Below the pieces are notes generated by a model. That model was not told the origin of the DNA, did not search any database, and was given only the letters and a program-made list of their open reading frames with translations. A stretch of 34,678 nucleotides of DNA. It comes from Diplonema japonicum (taxonomy: Eukaryota; Euglenozoa; Diplonemea; Diplonemida; Diplonemidae). The first letter of the stretch is position 1, and every line of letters starts with the position of its first letter. The stretch spans positions 1 through 34,678 of the forward strand of contig OZ025774.1 of the NCBI GenBank assembly GCA_964019335.1, written 5' to 3'. This document shows positions 8,866 through 22,338 of this stretch, in pieces. A program made the position numbers and the translations under genes.

Positions 8866-10087
8866 ATAACTGTTAGGATAGTAAGGTGCCCCCCAAGGTG
8901 TCCCCAAAGGGGTAGGGTATAGGACCCCCAATATAAGGGGGGTACAGAGAGGGGGGGTTAGGATAAGGGTCTAATACATAGGGGTTAGTTAGTAGACAGT
9001 GTGTAGGGGCTAATACCACAGTATACAAGGGATAATGTACTACCCCATACCAGTGGTTACATACTCTCTGCTAACAGTGTGTGTCCCTGGTAACAGTGTG
9101 TGTCCCTGCTAACAGGTACTTACTACAGGCCCCCAGACGTGCCCTGCTATGGAATCCCCTGTTATGAGATACCACCACCAGACACCCTACTTGTGCTACC
9201 CCCAGAGAACACACCCTTCTGCTGGTGTTCCTGTTAGTTGGTGTTATCCCCAGATGTATAGCTACACCCTTCTGGAGCACTGCTTGTGCTACTACATGTA
9301 TTACTACACACTGTCTGTGTTACTCTCTGTGTTAGTGTGTAGTGTGTTACTGTACTTAGCTAAACAGTGTGCTTCCTCTTGTATGTTATGGATATCAGTA
9401 CCTCTGGATATACTCCCCACAGGCCTCCGTACCTCTGCTAACAGGTCCTAGCATCCCTAATCCCAGGATCTAAGGGTTCCGAGGGGGTCCCAATCTAGGG
9501 GTTTACGTCCCTGTAGCTATGCAATTCCTGAAACCCTTGTGGGACACTACGGATGAATTCGTAGAATTACCTCGCTATATCCCCCACGCGCGCGCGCGCG
9601 CGTAAGGACATGAGTCCATATACAGGTCTCTACACCCTAATCCCCAGGTTAAAGCACCCTTTCTAAGGATACCTCTGTACAGCACACCCGTTATCAGGGG
9701 TTACACACTCTCTGCTGTTCTCTGATAATGTGTAGTTACTGTACTTACTGTTATCCCATGCATACTGTGGTATTACGTACTTCACACTGTCTATGTTCCT
9801 GTGTTATGGTACTTAGCTAAACAGTGTGTCTGTACTACCACCTGTATATGCTCCCCACAGGTATCCCCAGATGTATAGCCACACCCTTATGGGATGATGT
9901 ACTTACTATTAACATGTACTTCCATAGTTACTTACTTAGATACACTGTGTGAATACTGGTGCAACAACATATTCACTGTGTTACACTGTCTGTACTAATG
10001 GTAGCACTACATGTCCCTAATACTACAGTATACAAGGGATAATGTACTACCTACATATTACTAGATATACCCTATACACCTAGATAC

Positions 10088-10144
10088 CCCCTTTTAGGCC
10101 TGAAATGAGGTCCGAGGCTCACCGGGCCTTTTCCCAAAAAGGGG
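10088..10144 (+). ncRNA. 57-nt stem-loop element, unit 2
   Basis: Same sequence as unit 1. Confidence 0.4.
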
Positions 10145-10258
10145 ATATCATTTCTCAGAATTGGTCTGGGACCATTCCCTTGAGTCTTCGAATAGAATGA
10201 GGTACCTACCAATAAAGTGGTATTTGGGTATGCCCATAATCACCCCATATGACCTATC

Positions 10259-12065
10259 CTCTAGACACCCTATTATCTATGGTAGTACTACATGCCTCCA
10301 TTGTGCTCTATGCACTACATACTATGTATTCCCTATGTACATACAGTATGTATTGGTGTGCATGATATCATATACAGTACATAGCACTGCATCCTGTGCA
10401 TTGGTGCCATTGCCTGTGCTACTAGATATGCCCCTGTTCCTATCCTTCGTACTTCTCCAGATTAGCGGTTTATTAGTTCTCATGATTCCACTACTTCTGG
10501 TATTCCCTCTCTGCACACCTCTGTACTACTGACAGCACTAGATATCATAGTTAGCACAGTATGTATCCCCCTGTGCTCTATGCACTACATACTATGTATT
10601 CCCTATGTACATACAGTATGTATTGGTGTGCATGATATCATATACAGTACATGGCACCACCACAGCTACTGGTGGTATTACCTGTGTTAGCTGGAGATGG
10701 TGTACTTCATACTCCTGGTATTCTCTGAGTTAGTACTTCTAGTATTCCACAGGTTCCTCCACTCTCAGGATACCTGTGCTACTGATATCATACTATGTAC
10801 TAGCCATGATACCTATGACAGTACTACATGCATCCATTGCACATGTAGCACTACACAGGATATATGCTCATGCATACTGTGTGTGTACTGGTGGTAGGAT
10901 ATGCTCTATGCCACACACTCAGTGTATTGGTGGCATTACCTGTGTTAGTACTCCTGGTATTCCACTGGTTCCATACTCCTGTGTTCTCAGGGAATGGTGC
11001 CACTAGATATCTACTGCACAGCTAACATGGCATCTCCTTCTGTACTATGCCATGGTATGTACTACAGGATGTACTACATGCATCCATTGCACATGTAGCA
11101 CTACACAGGATATATGCTCATGCATACTGTGTGTATTGGTGTGCATGATATCATATACAGTACATGGCACCACCACAGCTACTGGTGGTATTACCTGTGT
11201 TAGCTAGAGATGGTGTACTTCAGGGATTCCCCAAGTTAGTGGTTCTCCTGATTCCACTGCTTCTCTGGGATCACTATCCTTCTCAGGATACCTCTGTACT
11301 ACTGACAGCACTAGATATCATAGTTAGCACAGTATGTATCCCCTGTGCTCTATGCACTGCACAGTATGTATCCCTATGTACATACAGTATGTATTGGTGT
11401 GCATGATATCATATACAGTACATAGCACTGCATCCTGTGCATTGGTGCCATTGCCTGTGCTACTAGGATATGACGTACTTCCCTAGTTCCATACTCCTGG
11501 TATTCTCTGAGTTAGTACTTTCCCTAACTTAGGGTTACCACCACTCTCAGGATACCTCTGTACTACTGACAGCACTAGATATCATAGTTAGCACAGTATG
11601 TATCCCCTGTGCTCTATGCACTACATACTATGTATTCCCTATGTACATACAGTATGTATTGGTGTGCATGATATCATATACAGTACATGGCACCACCACA
11701 GCTACTGGTGGTATTACCTGTGTTAGCTGGAGATGGTGTACTTCATACTCCTGGTATTCTCTGAGTTAGTACTTCTAGTATTCCACAGGTTCCTCCACTC
11801 TCAGGATACCTGTGCTACTGATATCATACTATGTACTAGCCATGATACCTATGACAGTACTACATTGCATCCATTGCACATGTAGCACTACACAGGATAT
11901 ATGCTCATGCATACTGTGTGTGTACTGGTGGTAGGATATGCTCTATGCCACACACTCAGTGTATTGGTGGCATTACCTGTGTTAGTACTCCTGGTATTCC
12001 ACTGGTTCCATACTCCTGTGTTCTCAGGGAATGGTGCCACTAGATATCTACTGCACAGCTAACAT
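10259..12065. repeat. Nested sub-repeat tract, unit 2
   Basis: Same arrangement as unit 1, including the CACTGCACAGTATG variant near 11355. Confidence 0.85.
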
Positions 12066-12459
12066 GGCATCTCCTTCTGTACTATGCCATGGTATGTACT
12101 ACAGGATGTACTACTGATATCATACTATCTGTATTGGGGATACATCCTCTGTGTGTCTGCCCATACTTAGGATAGTACTGCTTAGAGGTATTCATGCTTA
12201 GTTAGTATCCTTACCAGCATGTTCTCCTCATTATGAGGTACATGGTTGGTAGAGTATACCGCCACCATCCTCATGAGATGGTATGGCTAGAGAGCACACC
12301 ACATCCTTGGGATGCATTGGTGTGTGTACTCCCAGGATATACATGCCTGTACTCTCTGTACTACTGATAGTACTACATGCATTACCTGTGCTAGCTAGGA
12401 ATGGTATGAGTACTTACCACTGTACTTACTACAGGATGTACTATTGGTAGTACTGGTAG

Positions 12460-12753
12460 CACTACATTGTATCCACAGCACAGGGATGTACTTCCCTCTG
12501 CTATGCTCTATTAGTAGTGCTTGATGACCTCGTAGTCTTCTACGCTCTCTTTGAGGTCATGCTCCTGCTTATCTATGGGTACATGCACCAGCACAGTGTG
12601 AGCAGCAGAAGTGCTTATGCCATGTACATGTTAGCTACGTACACAGTGCTTGGCTCTGCTGTGTTAGCTGTAGCTATGATACTGATGTACATACTCACAG
12701 GAGCTAGTGCTTCCATGTACATGAGTGCAGTACTTCCTTCTCTGCTTAACTAG
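12460..12753 (+). CDS. nad4: nad4 gene module, unit 3
   Basis: Third copy of the nad4 piece, protein identical to the others. No other part of nad4 was recognised anywhere in the window, so the remaining modules must lie on other molecules or in cassettes not captured here. Confidence 0.82.
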   Translation, partial: HYIVSTAQGCTSLCYALLVVLDDLVVFYALFEVMLLLIYGYMHQHSVSSRSAYAMYMLATYTVLGSAVLAVAMILMYILTGASASMYMSAVLPSLLN

Positions 12754-13013
12754 GATATCCTACTGACAGTACTGGTGGTATTCCCACAGGCATTGTTGCC
12801 TAGGATGTACACCACCACTCCATCCCTAGAACAGGGATAATGGAGTAGCTACTGATAGTACTACATGCATTACCTGTGCTAGCTAGGAATGGTATGAGTA
12901 CTTACTACTGTACTTACTGATAGTATGACAGTACTGATGCAGCCACAGCATGAGCAGGAGCATCTCCTTCTCTGCTTAGCTAGGATGTACTACTGATAGT
13001 ACTGATAGCACTA

Positions 13014-13292
13014 CTACGGTGACTGTGCTGGTGCTGTTCACAGGAGCAGTATCTCGTAGAGCACCAGGTATCACAGAAGGACGAAGGCACCACTGTCTAG
13101 TGATCCACCAGCATGATGGCTAGATGGTATCCCTGCATCATAGCTGCTTACATCATGTACTAGCATCTGTAGGGATGCTGTGCTCTTGGCTAGGGCATAA
13201 GCTATGCTCATCATAGCTACACCTAATGCTAGAGCTACCATTCCCTGAGTATGATGATAGAGCACTACATGAGTATGACATCATCTATAGTA
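13014..13292 (-). CDS. nad3: Probable nad3 gene module, unit 3
   Basis: Third copy; the SSYDAG loop and the LYEILLLW helix are retained. Confidence 0.45.
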
Positions 13293-13953
13293 CTAGGATA
13301 TACTACTGATAGTACTGATAGCACTACATGCATTGGCATGAGTACTTACCATTGTACTTACTACAGGATATACTACTGATAGTACTAGTAGCACTACATG
13401 CATTGGCATGAGCAGGAGCATCTCCTTCTCTGCTCTACTGGATATACTCTCTGTAGTACTGGTGGTATTCCCACAGGCATTGTTGCCTAGGATGTACACC
13501 ACCACCATTCCCTTCTCTAGGGATAATGGAGTAGCTACAGTATGAGGTACATGGTTACTAGAGTATACCGCCACCATCCTCATGACTAGGATATGAGGTA
13601 CATGGTTACTAGAGTATACTGCCAGCATACTCTGTAGATGGTATGGCTAGAGAGCACAGCTGCTCTTCTAGTAGATAATACCTCTACTCTGTACATCCCA
13701 TGATCCATGCATGACATGATCTATGGTAATGATACCGTTAGTGGTATGCTCCATGATGTCATGGCTAGAGAGATGGTGTGTTCTCCCCACTCTCTGGATA
13801 TGCTGGCATCCTTAGGATGTACCATCATGCCATGATATGATAATACTACTACTATGATAAGTAGGCATACACACTGTGTTAGTGCTAGTACATGTATATC
13901 ATATACTGTATGTACTACTACACAGAGTACTTACATGATAAGTAGTATGCTGG

Positions 13954-14541
13954 TATCTCTACAGACACTCTCTCAGGATGTGGTGGTGTCTAGAGATGGT
14001 GGTCCAAGCTAGGGATCCTGGGATCTCTAGAGGTTGGGTCTCCACCCCTGGGATCCTGGGATCTAGAGAAGGGGTCCCCATCCCCAGGATGATGTCATGA
14101 GGGATGAGTAGGGCTATGATACCATTAATACAGTTAGTACATCATTATGTAATACTAGTATTATGCATGTACATATATCCCCCGTATGCATGGGATAGGT
14201 ATATGATACATACACAGTACTTACATAGTATGTAATGATAGTATTATAGTTATCTCTACAGACACTCTCAGGATGTAGTGGTGTCTAGAGATGGTATCCA
14301 AGCTAGGGATCCTGGGATCTAGAGGTTGGGTCTCCACCCCTGGGATCCTGGGATCTAGAGGTTGGGTCTCCACCCCAGGATGATGTCATGAGGGGATGAG
14401 TAGGGCTATGATACCATTAATACAGTTAGTACATCATTATGTAATACTAGTATTATGCATGTACATATATCCCCCGTATACATGGGATAGATATATGATA
14501 CATACACAGTACTTACATAGTATGTAATGATAGTATTATAG
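13954..14541. repeat. ~294-bp tandem duplication, unit 3
   Basis: The second copy has GAGGTTGGGTCTCCACCCC where other units have GAGAAGGGGTCCCCATCCCC, a local conversion by the neighbouring motif. Confidence 0.9.
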
Positions 14542-14605
14542 GTGGTAATAGGAGGGTATATTGAGGGGTCCCAGAAGGGCTGGATAAGGGGGCATGCTAG
14601 GGGTT

Positions 14606-14890
14606 TACGTCCCTGTAGCCCTCCGATTCCTGAACCCCTTCAGGGCTGTATCGGGTGAATTCGTAGAATTACCCCGTAGGAGCCCTGGAATGGTTTACGT
14701 CCCTGTAGCCCTCCAATATTGGGACACCTCTCTGGGCTCCTACGGGTGATTTCTGCAAATTAACCCGCTACGTCCCAGAGAATATCTACGTCCCTGTAGC
14801 CCTCCAATTCCTGAAACCCTTGTGGGACACTACGTAAGAATTATGCAAATTACCTCGCTATATCCCCCACGCGCGCGCGCGCGCGTAAGG
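14606..14890. other. GC-rich structured block 1, unit 3
   Basis: Inverted repeat 14673-14746; (CG)8 at 14870-14885. Confidence 0.7.
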
Positions 14891-16126
14891 ATAACTGTTA
14901 GGATAGTAAGGTGCCCCCAAGGTGTCCCCAAAGGGGTAGGGTATAGGACCCCCAATATAAGGGGGGTACAGAGAGGGGGGTTAGGATAAGGGTCTAATAC
15001 ATATTAGTAGACAGTGTGTAGACAAGGGTTAGTTAGTAGACAGTGTGTAGGGGCTAATACCACAGTATACAAGGGATAATGTACTACCCCATACCAGTGG
15101 TTACATACTCTCTGCTAACAGTGTGTGTCCCTGGTAACAGTGTGTGTCCCTGCTAACAGGTACTTACTACAGGCCCCCAGACGTGCCCTGCTATGGAATC
15201 CCCTGTTATGAGATACCACCACCAGACACCCTACTTGTGCTACCCCCAGAGAACACACCCTTCTGCTGGTGTTCCTGTTAGTTGGTGTTATCCCCAGATG
15301 TATAGCTACACCCTTCTGGAGCACTGCTTGTGCTACTACATGTATTACTACACACTGTCTGTGTTACTCTCTGTGTTAGTGTGTAGTGTGTTACTGTACT
15401 TAGCTAAACAGTGTGCTTCCTCTTGTATGTTATGGATATCAGTACCTCTGGATATACTCCCCACAGGCCTCCGTACCCTGCTAACAGGTCCTAGCATCCC
15501 TAATCCCAGGATCTAAGGGTTCCGAGGGGTCCCAATCTAGGGTTTACGTCCCTGTAGCTATGCAATTCCTGAAACCCTTGTGGGACACTACGGATGAATT
15601 CGTAGAATTACCTCGCTATATCCCCCACGCGCGCGCGCGCGCGTAAGGACATGAGTCCATATACAGGTCTCTACACCCTAATCCCCAGGTTAAAGCACCC
15701 TTTCTAAGGATACCTCTGTACAGCACACCCGTTATCAGGGGTTACATACTCTCTGCTGTTCTCTGATAATGTGTAGTTACTGTACTTACTGTTATCCCAT
15801 GCATACTGTGGTATTACGTACTTCACTGTCTATGTTCCTGTGTTATGGTACTTAGCTAAACAGTGTGTCTGTACTACCACCTGTATATGCTCCCCACAGG
15901 TATCCCCAGATGTATAGCCACACCCTTATGGGATGATGTACTTACTATTAACATGTACTTCCATAGTTACTTACTTAGATACACTGTGTGAATACTGGTG
16001 CAACAACATATTCACTGTGTTACACTGTCTGTACTAATGGTAGCACTACATGTCCCTAATACTACAGTATACAAGGGATAATGTACTACCTACATATTAC
16101 TAGATATACCCTATACACCTAGATAC

Positions 16127-16183
16127 CCCCTTTTAGGCCTGAAATGAGGTCCGAGGCTCACCGGGCCTTTTCCCAAAAAGGGG
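16127..16183 (+). ncRNA. 57-nt stem-loop element, unit 3
   Basis: Same sequence; downstream GGTATTTTGGGTATG has one T more than in units 1 and 2. Confidence 0.4.
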
Positions 16184-16297
16184 ATATCATTTCTCAGAAT
16201 TGGTCTGGGACCATTCCCTTGAGTCTTCGAATAGAATGAGGTACCTACCAATAAAGTGGTATTTTGGGTATGCCCATAATCACCCCATATGACCTAT

Positions 16298-18106
16298 CCT
16301 CTAGACACCCTATTATCTATGGTAGTACTACATGCCTCCATTGTGCTCTATGCACTACATACTATGTATTCCCTATGTACATACAGTATGTATTGGTGTG
16401 CATGATATCATATACAGTACATAGCACTGCATCCTGTGCATTGGTGCCATTGCCTGTGCTACTAGATATGCCCCTGTTCCTATCCTTCGTACTTCTCCAG
16501 ATTAGCGGTTTATTAGTTCTCATGATTCCACTACTTCTGGTATTCCCTCTCTGCACACCTCTGTACTACTGACAGCACTAGATATCATAGTTAGCACAGT
16601 ATGTATCCCCCTGTGCTCTATGCACTACATACTATGTATTCCCTATGTACATACAGTATGTATTGGTGTGCATGATATCATATACAGTACATGGCACCAC
16701 CACAGCTACTGGTGGTATTACCTGTGTTAGCTGGAGATGGTGTACTTCATACTCCTGGTATTCTCTGAGTTAGTACTTCTAGTATTCCACAGGTTCCTCC
16801 ACTCTCAGGATACCTGTGCTACTGATATCATACTATGTACTAGCCATGATACCTATGACAGTACTACATGCATCCATTGCACATGTAGCACTACACAGGA
16901 TATATGCTCATGCATACTGTGTGTGTACTGGTGGTAGGATATGCTCTATGCCACACACTCAGTGTATTGGTGGCATTACCTGTGTTAGTACTCCTGGTAT
17001 TCCACTGGTTCCATACTCCTGTGTTCTCAGGGAATGGTGCCACTAGATATCTACTGCACAGCTAACATGGCATCTCCTTCTGTACTATGCCATGGTATGT
17101 ACTACAGGATGTACTACATGCATCCATTGCACATGTAGCACTACACAGGATATATGCTCATGCATACTGTGTGTATTGGTGTGCATGATATCATATACAG
17201 TACATGGCACCACCACAGCTACTGGTGGTATTACCTGTGTTAGCTAGAGATGGTGTACTTCAGGGATTCCCCAAGTTAGTGGTTCTCCTGATTCCACTGC
17301 TTCTCTGGGATCACTATCCTTCTCAGGATACCTCTGTACTACTGACAGCACTAGATATCATAGTTAGCACAGTATGTATCCCCTGTGCTCTATGCACTAC
17401 ATACTATGTATTCCCTATGTACATACAGTATGTATTGGTGTGCATGATATCATATACAGTACATAGCACTGCATCCTGTGCATTGGTGCCATTGCCTGTG
17501 CTACTAGGATATGACGTACTTCCCTAGTTCCATACTCCTGGTATTCTCTGAGTTAGTACTTTCCCTAACTTAGGGTTACCACCACTCTCAGGATACCTCT
17601 GTACTACTGACAGCACTAGATATCATAGTTAGCACAGTATGTATCCCCTGTGCTCTATGCACTACATACTATGTATTCCCTATGTACATACAGTATGTAT
17701 TGGTGTGCATGATATCATATACAGTACATGGCACCACCACAGCTACTGGTGGTATTACCTGTGTTAGCTGGAGATGGTGTACTTCATACTCCTGGTATTC
17801 TCTGAGTTAGTACTTCTAGTATTCCACAGGTTCCTCCACTCTCAGGATACCTGTGCTACTGATATCATACTATGTACTAGCCATGATACCTATGACAGTA
17901 CTACATTGCATCCATTGCACATGTAGCACTACACAGGATATATGCTCATGCATACTGTGTGTGTACTGGTGGTAGGATATGCTCTATGCCACACACTCAG
18001 TGTATTGGTGGCATTACCTGTGTTAGTACTCCTGGTATTCCACTGGTTCCATACTCCTGTGTTCTCAGGGAATGGTGCCACTAGATATCTACTGCACAGC
18101 TAACAT
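16298..18106. repeat. Nested sub-repeat tract, unit 3
   Basis: Near 17390 it has the full CACTACATACTATGTATTCC version where units 1 and 2 have a shorter one, which lengthens an open frame (17204-17527) without making it gene-like. Confidence 0.85.
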
Positions 18107-18500
18107 GGCATCTCCTTCTGTACTATGCCATGGTATGTACTACAGGATGTACTACTGATATCATACTATCTGTATTGGGGATACATCCTCTGTGTGTCTG
18201 CCCATACTTAGGATAGTACTGCTTAGAGGTATTCATGCTTAGTTAGTATCCTTACCAGCATGTTCTCCTCATTATGAGGTACATGGTTGGTAGAGTATAC
18301 CGCCACCATCCTCATGAGATGGTATGGCTAGAGAGCACACCACATCCTTGGGATGCATTGGTGTGTGTACTCCCAGGATATACATGCCTGTACTCTCTGT
18401 ACTACTGATAGTACTACATGCATTACCTGTGCTAGCTAGGAATGGTATGAGTACTTACCACTGTACTTACTACAGGATGTACTATTGGTAGTACTGGTAG

Positions 18501-18794
18501 CACTACATTGTATCCACAGCACAGGGATGTACTTCCCTCTGCTATGCTCTATTAGTAGTGCTTGATGACCTCGTAGTCTTCTACGCTCTCTTTGAGGTCA
18601 TGCTCCTGCTTATCTATGGGTACATGCACCAGCACAGTGTGAGCAGCAGAAGTGCTTATGCCATGTACATGTTAGCTACGTACACAGTGCTTGGCTCTGC
18701 TGTGTTAGCTGTAGCTATGATACTGATGTACATACTCACAGGAGCTAGTGCTTCCATGTACATGAGTGCAGTACTTCCTTCTCTGCTTAACTAG
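18501..18794 (+). CDS. nad4: nad4 gene module, unit 4
   Basis: Fourth and last copy of the nad4 piece, identical in protein. The next unit has cob and cox3 modules in the equivalent place. Confidence 0.82.
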   Translation, partial: HYIVSTAQGCTSLCYALLVVLDDLVVFYALFEVMLLLIYGYMHQHSVSSRSAYAMYMLATYTVLGSAVLAVAMILMYILTGASASMYMSAVLPSLLN

Positions 18795-19054
18795 GATATC
18801 CTACTGACAGTACTGGTGGTATTCCCACAGGCATTGTTGCCTAGGATGTACACCACCACTCCATCCCTAGAACAGGGATAATGGAGTAGCTACTGATAGT
18901 ACTACATGCATTACCTGTGCTAGCTAGGAATGGTATGAGTACTTACTACTGTACTTACTGATAGTATGACAGTACTGATGCAGCCACAGCATGAGCAGGA
19001 GCATCTCCTTCTCTGCTTAGCTAGGATGTACTACTGATAGTACTGATAGCACTA

Positions 19055-19333
19055 CTACGGTGACTGTGCTGGTGCTGTTCACAGGAGCAGTATCTCGTAG
19101 AGCACCAGGTATCACAGAAGGACGAAGGCACCACTGTCTAGTGATCCACCAGCATGATGGCTAGATGGTATCCCTGCATCATAGCTGCTTACATCATGTA
19201 CTAGCATCTGTAGGGATGCTGTGCTCTTGGCTAGGGCATAAGCTATGCTCATCATAGCTACACCTAATGCTAGAGCTACCATTCCCTGAGTATGATGATA
19301 GAGCACTACATGAGTATGACATCATCTATAGTA
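19055..19333 (-). CDS. nad3: Probable nad3 gene module, unit 4
   Basis: Fourth copy, identical to that of unit 3 as far as read. No counterpart exists in units 5 and 6. Confidence 0.45.
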
Positions 19334-19994
19334 CTAGGATATACTACTGATAGTACTGATAGCACTACATGCATTGGCATGAGTACTTACCATTGTACTT
19401 ACTACAGGATATACTACTGATAGTACTAGTAGCACTACATGCATTGGCATGAGCAGGAGCATCTCCTTCTCTGCTCTACTGGATATACTCTCTGTAGTAC
19501 TGGTGGTATTCCCACAGGCATTGTTGCCTAGGATGTACACCACCACCATTCCCTTCTCTAGGGATAATGGAGTAGCTACAGTATGAGGTACATGGTTACT
19601 AGAGTATACCGCCACCATCCTCATGACTAGGATATGAGGTACATGGTTACTAGAGTATACTGCCAGCATACTCTGTAGATGGTATGGCTAGAGAGCACAG
19701 CTGCTCTTCTAGTAGATAATACCTCTACTCTGTACATCCCATGATCCATGCATGACATGATCTATGGTAATGATACCGTTAGTGGTATGCTCCATGATGT
19801 CATGGCTAGAGAGATGGTGTGTTCTCCCCACTCTCTGGATATGCTGGCATCCTTAGGATGTACCATCATGCCATGATATGATAATACTACTACTATGATA
19901 AGTAGGCATACACACTGTGTTAGTGCTAGTACATGTATATCATATACTGTATGTACTACTACACAGAGTACTTACATGATAAGTAGTATGCTGG

Positions 19995-20582
19995 TATCTC
20001 TACAGACACTCTCTCAGGATGTGGTGGTGTCTAGAGATGGTGGTCCAAGCTAGGGATCCTGGGATCTCTAGAGGTTGGGTCTCCACCCCTGGGATCCTGG
20101 GATCTAGAGAAGGGGTCCCCATCCCCAGGATGATGTCATGAGGGATGAGTAGGGCTATGATACCATTAATACAGTTAGTACATCATTATGTAATACTAGT
20201 ATTATGCATGTACATATATCCCCCGTATGCATGGGATAGGTATATGATACATACACAGTACTTACATAGTATGTAATGATAGTATTATAGTTATCTCTAC
20301 AGACACTCTCAGGATGTAGTGGTGTCTAGAGATGGTATCCAAGCTAGGGATCCTGGGATCTAGAGGTTGGGTCTCCACCCCTGGGATCCTGGGATCTAGA
20401 GGTTGGGTCTCCACCCCAGGATGATGTCATGAGGGGATGAGTAGGGCTATGATACCATTAATACAGTTAGTACATCATTATGTAATACTAGTATTATGCA
20501 TGTACATATATCCCCCGTATACATGGGATAGATATATGATACATACACAGTACTTACATAGTATGTAATGATAGTATTATAG
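19995..20582. repeat. ~294-bp tandem duplication, unit 4
   Basis: Same arrangement and same converted second copy as unit 3. Confidence 0.9.
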
Positions 20583-20646
20583 GTGGTAATAGGAGGGTAT
20601 ATTGAGGGGTCCCAGAAGGGCTGGATAAGGGGGCATGCTAGGGGTT

Positions 20647-20931
20647 TACGTCCCTGTAGCCCTCCGATTCCTGAACCCCTTCAGGGCTGTATCGGGTGAA
20701 TTCGTAGAATTACCCCGTAGGAGCCCTGGAATGGTTTACGTCCCTGTAGCCCTCCAATATTGGGACACCTCTCTGGGCTCCTACGGGTGATTTCTGCAAA
20801 TTAACCCGCTACGTCCCAGAGAATATCTACGTCCCTGTAGCCCTCCAATTCCTGAAACCCTTGTGGGACACTACGTAAGAATTATGCAAATTACCTCGCT
20901 ATATCCCCCACGCGCGCGCGCGCGCGTAAGG
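20647..20931. other. GC-rich structured block 1, unit 4
   Basis: Inverted repeat 20714-20787; (CG)8 at 20911-20926. Confidence 0.7.
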
Positions 20932-22167
20932 ATAACTGTTAGGATAGTAAGGTGCCCCCAAGGTGTCCCCAAAGGGGTAGGGTATAGGACCCCCAATATA
21001 AGGGGGGTACAGAGAGGGGGGTTAGGATAAGGGTCTAATACATATTAGTAGACAGTGTGTAGACAAGGGTTAGTTAGTAGACAGTGTGTAGGGGCTAATA
21101 CCACAGTATACAAGGGATAATGTACTACCCCATACCAGTGGTTACATACTCTCTGCTAACAGTGTGTGTCCCTGGTAACAGTGTGTGTCCCTGCTAACAG
21201 GTACTTACTACAGGCCCCCAGACGTGCCCTGCTATGGAATCCCCTGTTATGAGATACCACCACCAGACACCCTACTTGTGCTACCCCCAGAGAACACACC
21301 CTTCTGCTGGTGTTCCTGTTAGTTGGTGTTATCCCCAGATGTATAGCTACACCCTTCTGGAGCACTGCTTGTGCTACTACATGTATTACTACACACTGTC
21401 TGTGTTACTCTCTGTGTTAGTGTGTAGTGTGTTACTGTACTTAGCTAAACAGTGTGCTTCCTCTTGTATGTTATGGATATCAGTACCTCTGGATATACTC
21501 CCCACAGGCCTCCGTACCCTGCTAACAGGTCCTAGCATCCCTAATCCCAGGATCTAAGGGTTCCGAGGGGTCCCAATCTAGGGTTTACGTCCCTGTAGCT
21601 ATGCAATTCCTGAAACCCTTGTGGGACACTACGGATGAATTCGTAGAATTACCTCGCTATATCCCCCACGCGCGCGCGCGCGCGTAAGGACATGAGTCCA
21701 TATACAGGTCTCTACACCCTAATCCCCAGGTTAAAGCACCCTTTCTAAGGATACCTCTGTACAGCACACCCGTTATCAGGGGTTACATACTCTCTGCTGT
21801 TCTCTGATAATGTGTAGTTACTGTACTTACTGTTATCCCATGCATACTGTGGTATTACGTACTTCACTGTCTATGTTCCTGTGTTATGGTACTTAGCTAA
21901 ACAGTGTGTCTGTACTACCACCTGTATATGCTCCCCACAGGTATCCCCAGATGTATAGCCACACCCTTATGGGATGATGTACTTACTATTAACATGTACT
22001 TCCATAGTTACTTACTTAGATACACTGTGTGAATACTGGTGCAACAACATATTCACTGTGTTACACTGTCTGTACTAATGGTAGCACTACATGTCCCTAA
22101 TACTACAGTATACAAGGGATAATGTACTACCTACATATTACTAGATATACCCTATACACCTAGATAC

Positions 22168-22224
22168 CCCCTTTTAGGCCTGAAATGAGGTCCGAGGCTC
22201 ACCGGGCCTTTTCCCAAAAAGGGG
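22168..22224 (+). ncRNA. 57-nt stem-loop element, unit 4
   Basis: Same as unit 3. Confidence 0.4.
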
Positions 22225-22338
22225 ATATCATTTCTCAGAATTGGTCTGGGACCATTCCCTTGAGTCTTCGAATAGAATGAGGTACCTACCAATAAAGTGG
22301 TATTTTGGGTATGCCCATAATCACCCCATATGACCTAT

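Larger units (their letters stand above)
6042..12065. repeat. Tandem unit 2 (type A)
   Basis: Length 6024. Same gene content as unit 1. Its variants are a patchwork. Around 7944-8100 and 8241-8260 it carries variants of units 3 and 4 (ACTCTCTCAGG, GAGGGATGAG, GGATGTAGTGG). From about 8888 on it matches unit 1 (GTGCCCCCCAAGG; GGTATTTGGGTA; CACTGCACAGTATG near 11355). This patchiness suggests gene conversion or recombination between units. Confidence 0.96.
12066..18106. repeat. Tandem unit 3 (type A)
   Basis: Length 6041. Wherever I compared them it reads the same as unit 4. Units 3 and 4 share variants absent from 1 and 2: GGATCTCTAGAGG in the first ~294-bp copy, a converted second copy (GAGGTTGGGTCTCCACCCC in place of GAGAAGGGGTCC), an inserted AGTAGACAGTGTGTAGACAA near 15005, and one extra T in GGTATTTTGGGTATG near 16262. 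Confidence 0.96.
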
